DNA from: DATKKG01 sp035543015
GTDB lineage: Archaea > Thermoproteota > Nitrososphaeria > Conexivisphaerales > DTJL01
DNA length: 50,469 nucleotides
NCBI GenBank assembly: GCA_035543015.1
Contig: DATKKG010000008.1
Span: 1 to 50,469, forward strand
Reading direction: 5' to 3'
Shown here: piece after piece, positions 50,056 to 50,469 of the stretch
How the letters are laid out: the number at the start of each line of letters is the position of its first letter
Numbering within the stretch: position 1 is the stretch's first letter
The notes under the pieces: model-generated
Seen by the model: the letters and a program-made list of their open reading frames with translations, nothing else
Databases searched by the model: none
What the model was told of the DNA's origin: nothing
Translations under genes and position numbers: made by a program

Positions 50056-50469
50056 TCAGAGGCCGCCAGCCGGCGAGACGGGCTGTCTTATGACGGTCCT
50101 CAGCTTCTCCGGGGCGGAGCGGCGCGGGTCGCCGAGGTATATCTCATGGTGCCTTCCGCGGGGGACGTAGCCGCTCTCCTTGATGAATGAGTGGAGCCTT
50201 TCGATTGTCGGCCCCTCCGCGGAGTACGGCCCGATGTGCATGACCTGCGCGCTGAGCCCTTCGTCGAAGGGCTCCAGGCGGGCGAGCTCCAAGGAGGGCA
50301 GCTCCTTCTTCGACCTGACGGTGTCGACCGCCTTCCGGAACCAGGCCGGAGTGACGCACTTCGGCTGCATCATCATCGAGGTCCAGAGCCAGCTGCCTTT
50401 GTCGGTCATGCCGATGGGTTTCCCTTCAGGAGTTGACCACAGGCCCTCCAGGGCCATCACGGGGTAGTC
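50056..50469 (-). CDS. GyrI-like small-molecule-binding protein, partial
   Basis: The C-terminal ~137 residues are visible; the frame is open to the window edge, so the N-terminus is outside. The visible part begins DYPVMALEGLWSTPEG and continues WLWTSMMMQPKCVTPAWFRK, FDEGLSAQVMHIGPYSAEGP, ERLHSFIKESGYVP, RHHEIYLGDPRRSAPEKLRT, the pattern of the archaeal and bacterial GyrI-like (SOUL/BmrR-effector) family. A likely role is binding or hydrolysing a hydrophobic small molecule. Members often lack a DNA-binding domain. An ATG at 50460 lies in frame but would begin in mid-domain. Confidence 0.8.
   Translation of the reverse strand, partial: DYPVMALEGLWSTPEGKPIGMTDKGSWLWTSMMMQPKCVTPAWFRKAVDTVRSKKELPSLELARLEPFDEGLSAQVMHIGPYSAEGPTIERLHSFIKESGYVPRGRHHEIYLGDPRRSAPEKLRTVIRQPVSPAGGL

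Noticed and set aside
1..50469. Search for CRISPR arrays, insertion sequences, integrases, toxin-antitoxin pairs and tRNA or rRNA genes
   Set aside because: No regularly spaced repeats, transposase or integrase motifs, terminal repeats or RNA gene signatures were seen by reading the sequence.

Overview
The window is a GC-rich, densely packed stretch of an archaeal chromosome. The information-processing genes place it in the TACK branch (Thermoproteota in the broad sense). XPF is short and has no fused helicase, replication factor C is split into large and small subunits, gins23 overlaps mcm, EF-2 has the QRQMTI switch typical of Sulfolobus-like factors, and a ubiA-type lipid prenyltransferase is present. 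Many genes start with TTG or GTG, and TATA-like boxes often lie 25-40 nt before the start codon, as expected for leaderless or short-leader transcripts. I cannot name the order. There are no rRNA or tRNA genes, CRISPR arrays, insertion sequences or phage genes.

Layout. 1-5.4 kb: a partial secreted sedolisin-type peptidase, a secreted DUF4382 protein, an Lrp/AsnC regulator, a threonine synthase, a small secreted protein, then a 600-nt AT-rich gene-poor stretch that may hold a decayed gene. 5.4-8.3 kb: a carbamoyltransferase of the knotted (AOTC/SOTC/YgeW-like) kind converging on a carbamate kinase with a striking inverted repeat in its promoter, and another secreted protein. 8.4-17.1 kb: EF-2, an Ig-like membrane-anchored protein behind an ArsR-type regulator, two small zinc-ribbon proteins, a CLC chloride channel/antiporter, an MFS transporter, a double GNAT protein and a Fur/PerR regulator. 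17.4-24.7 kb: mre11-rad50, a YbaK-type deacylase, a second MFS transporter, a molybdopterin oxidoreductase and a phosphoribosyltransferase. 24.6-27.6 kb: a 2-oxoacid:ferredoxin oxidoreductase operon (korA-korB plus a small unknown gene).

27.7-43.4 kb is an information-processing block: a second threonine synthase-like enzyme, RtcB RNA ligase, a tRNA-splicing endonuclease-like subunit, the lipid prenyltransferase, rfcL-xpf, an asparagine synthetase-like protein behind hel308, gins23-mcm, and rfcS-hisS. 43.5-46.9 kb is a tight operon for a fused electron-transfer flavoprotein (EtfB-EtfA), an FixC-type flavoprotein dehydrogenase and an FixX ferredoxin. This is the gene set of the EtfABCX/FixABCX electron-bifurcating complex. 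47-50.5 kb: a class III aminotransferase, a BtpA-family protein, an AlkA-type DNA glycosylase and a partial GyrI-like protein.

Taken together, the genes suggest a heterotroph that breaks down proteins outside the cell and transaminates amino acids. It would oxidise 2-oxoacids with ferredoxin and handle reducing equivalents through an ETF system. The least ordinary signals are the carbamoyltransferase/carbamate kinase pair of unknown substrate, two genes (rtcB and a secreted protein) whose true N-termini seem to need an ATT start, an altered diphthamide loop in EF-2, and an EndA-like protein without its catalytic histidine next to RtcB.
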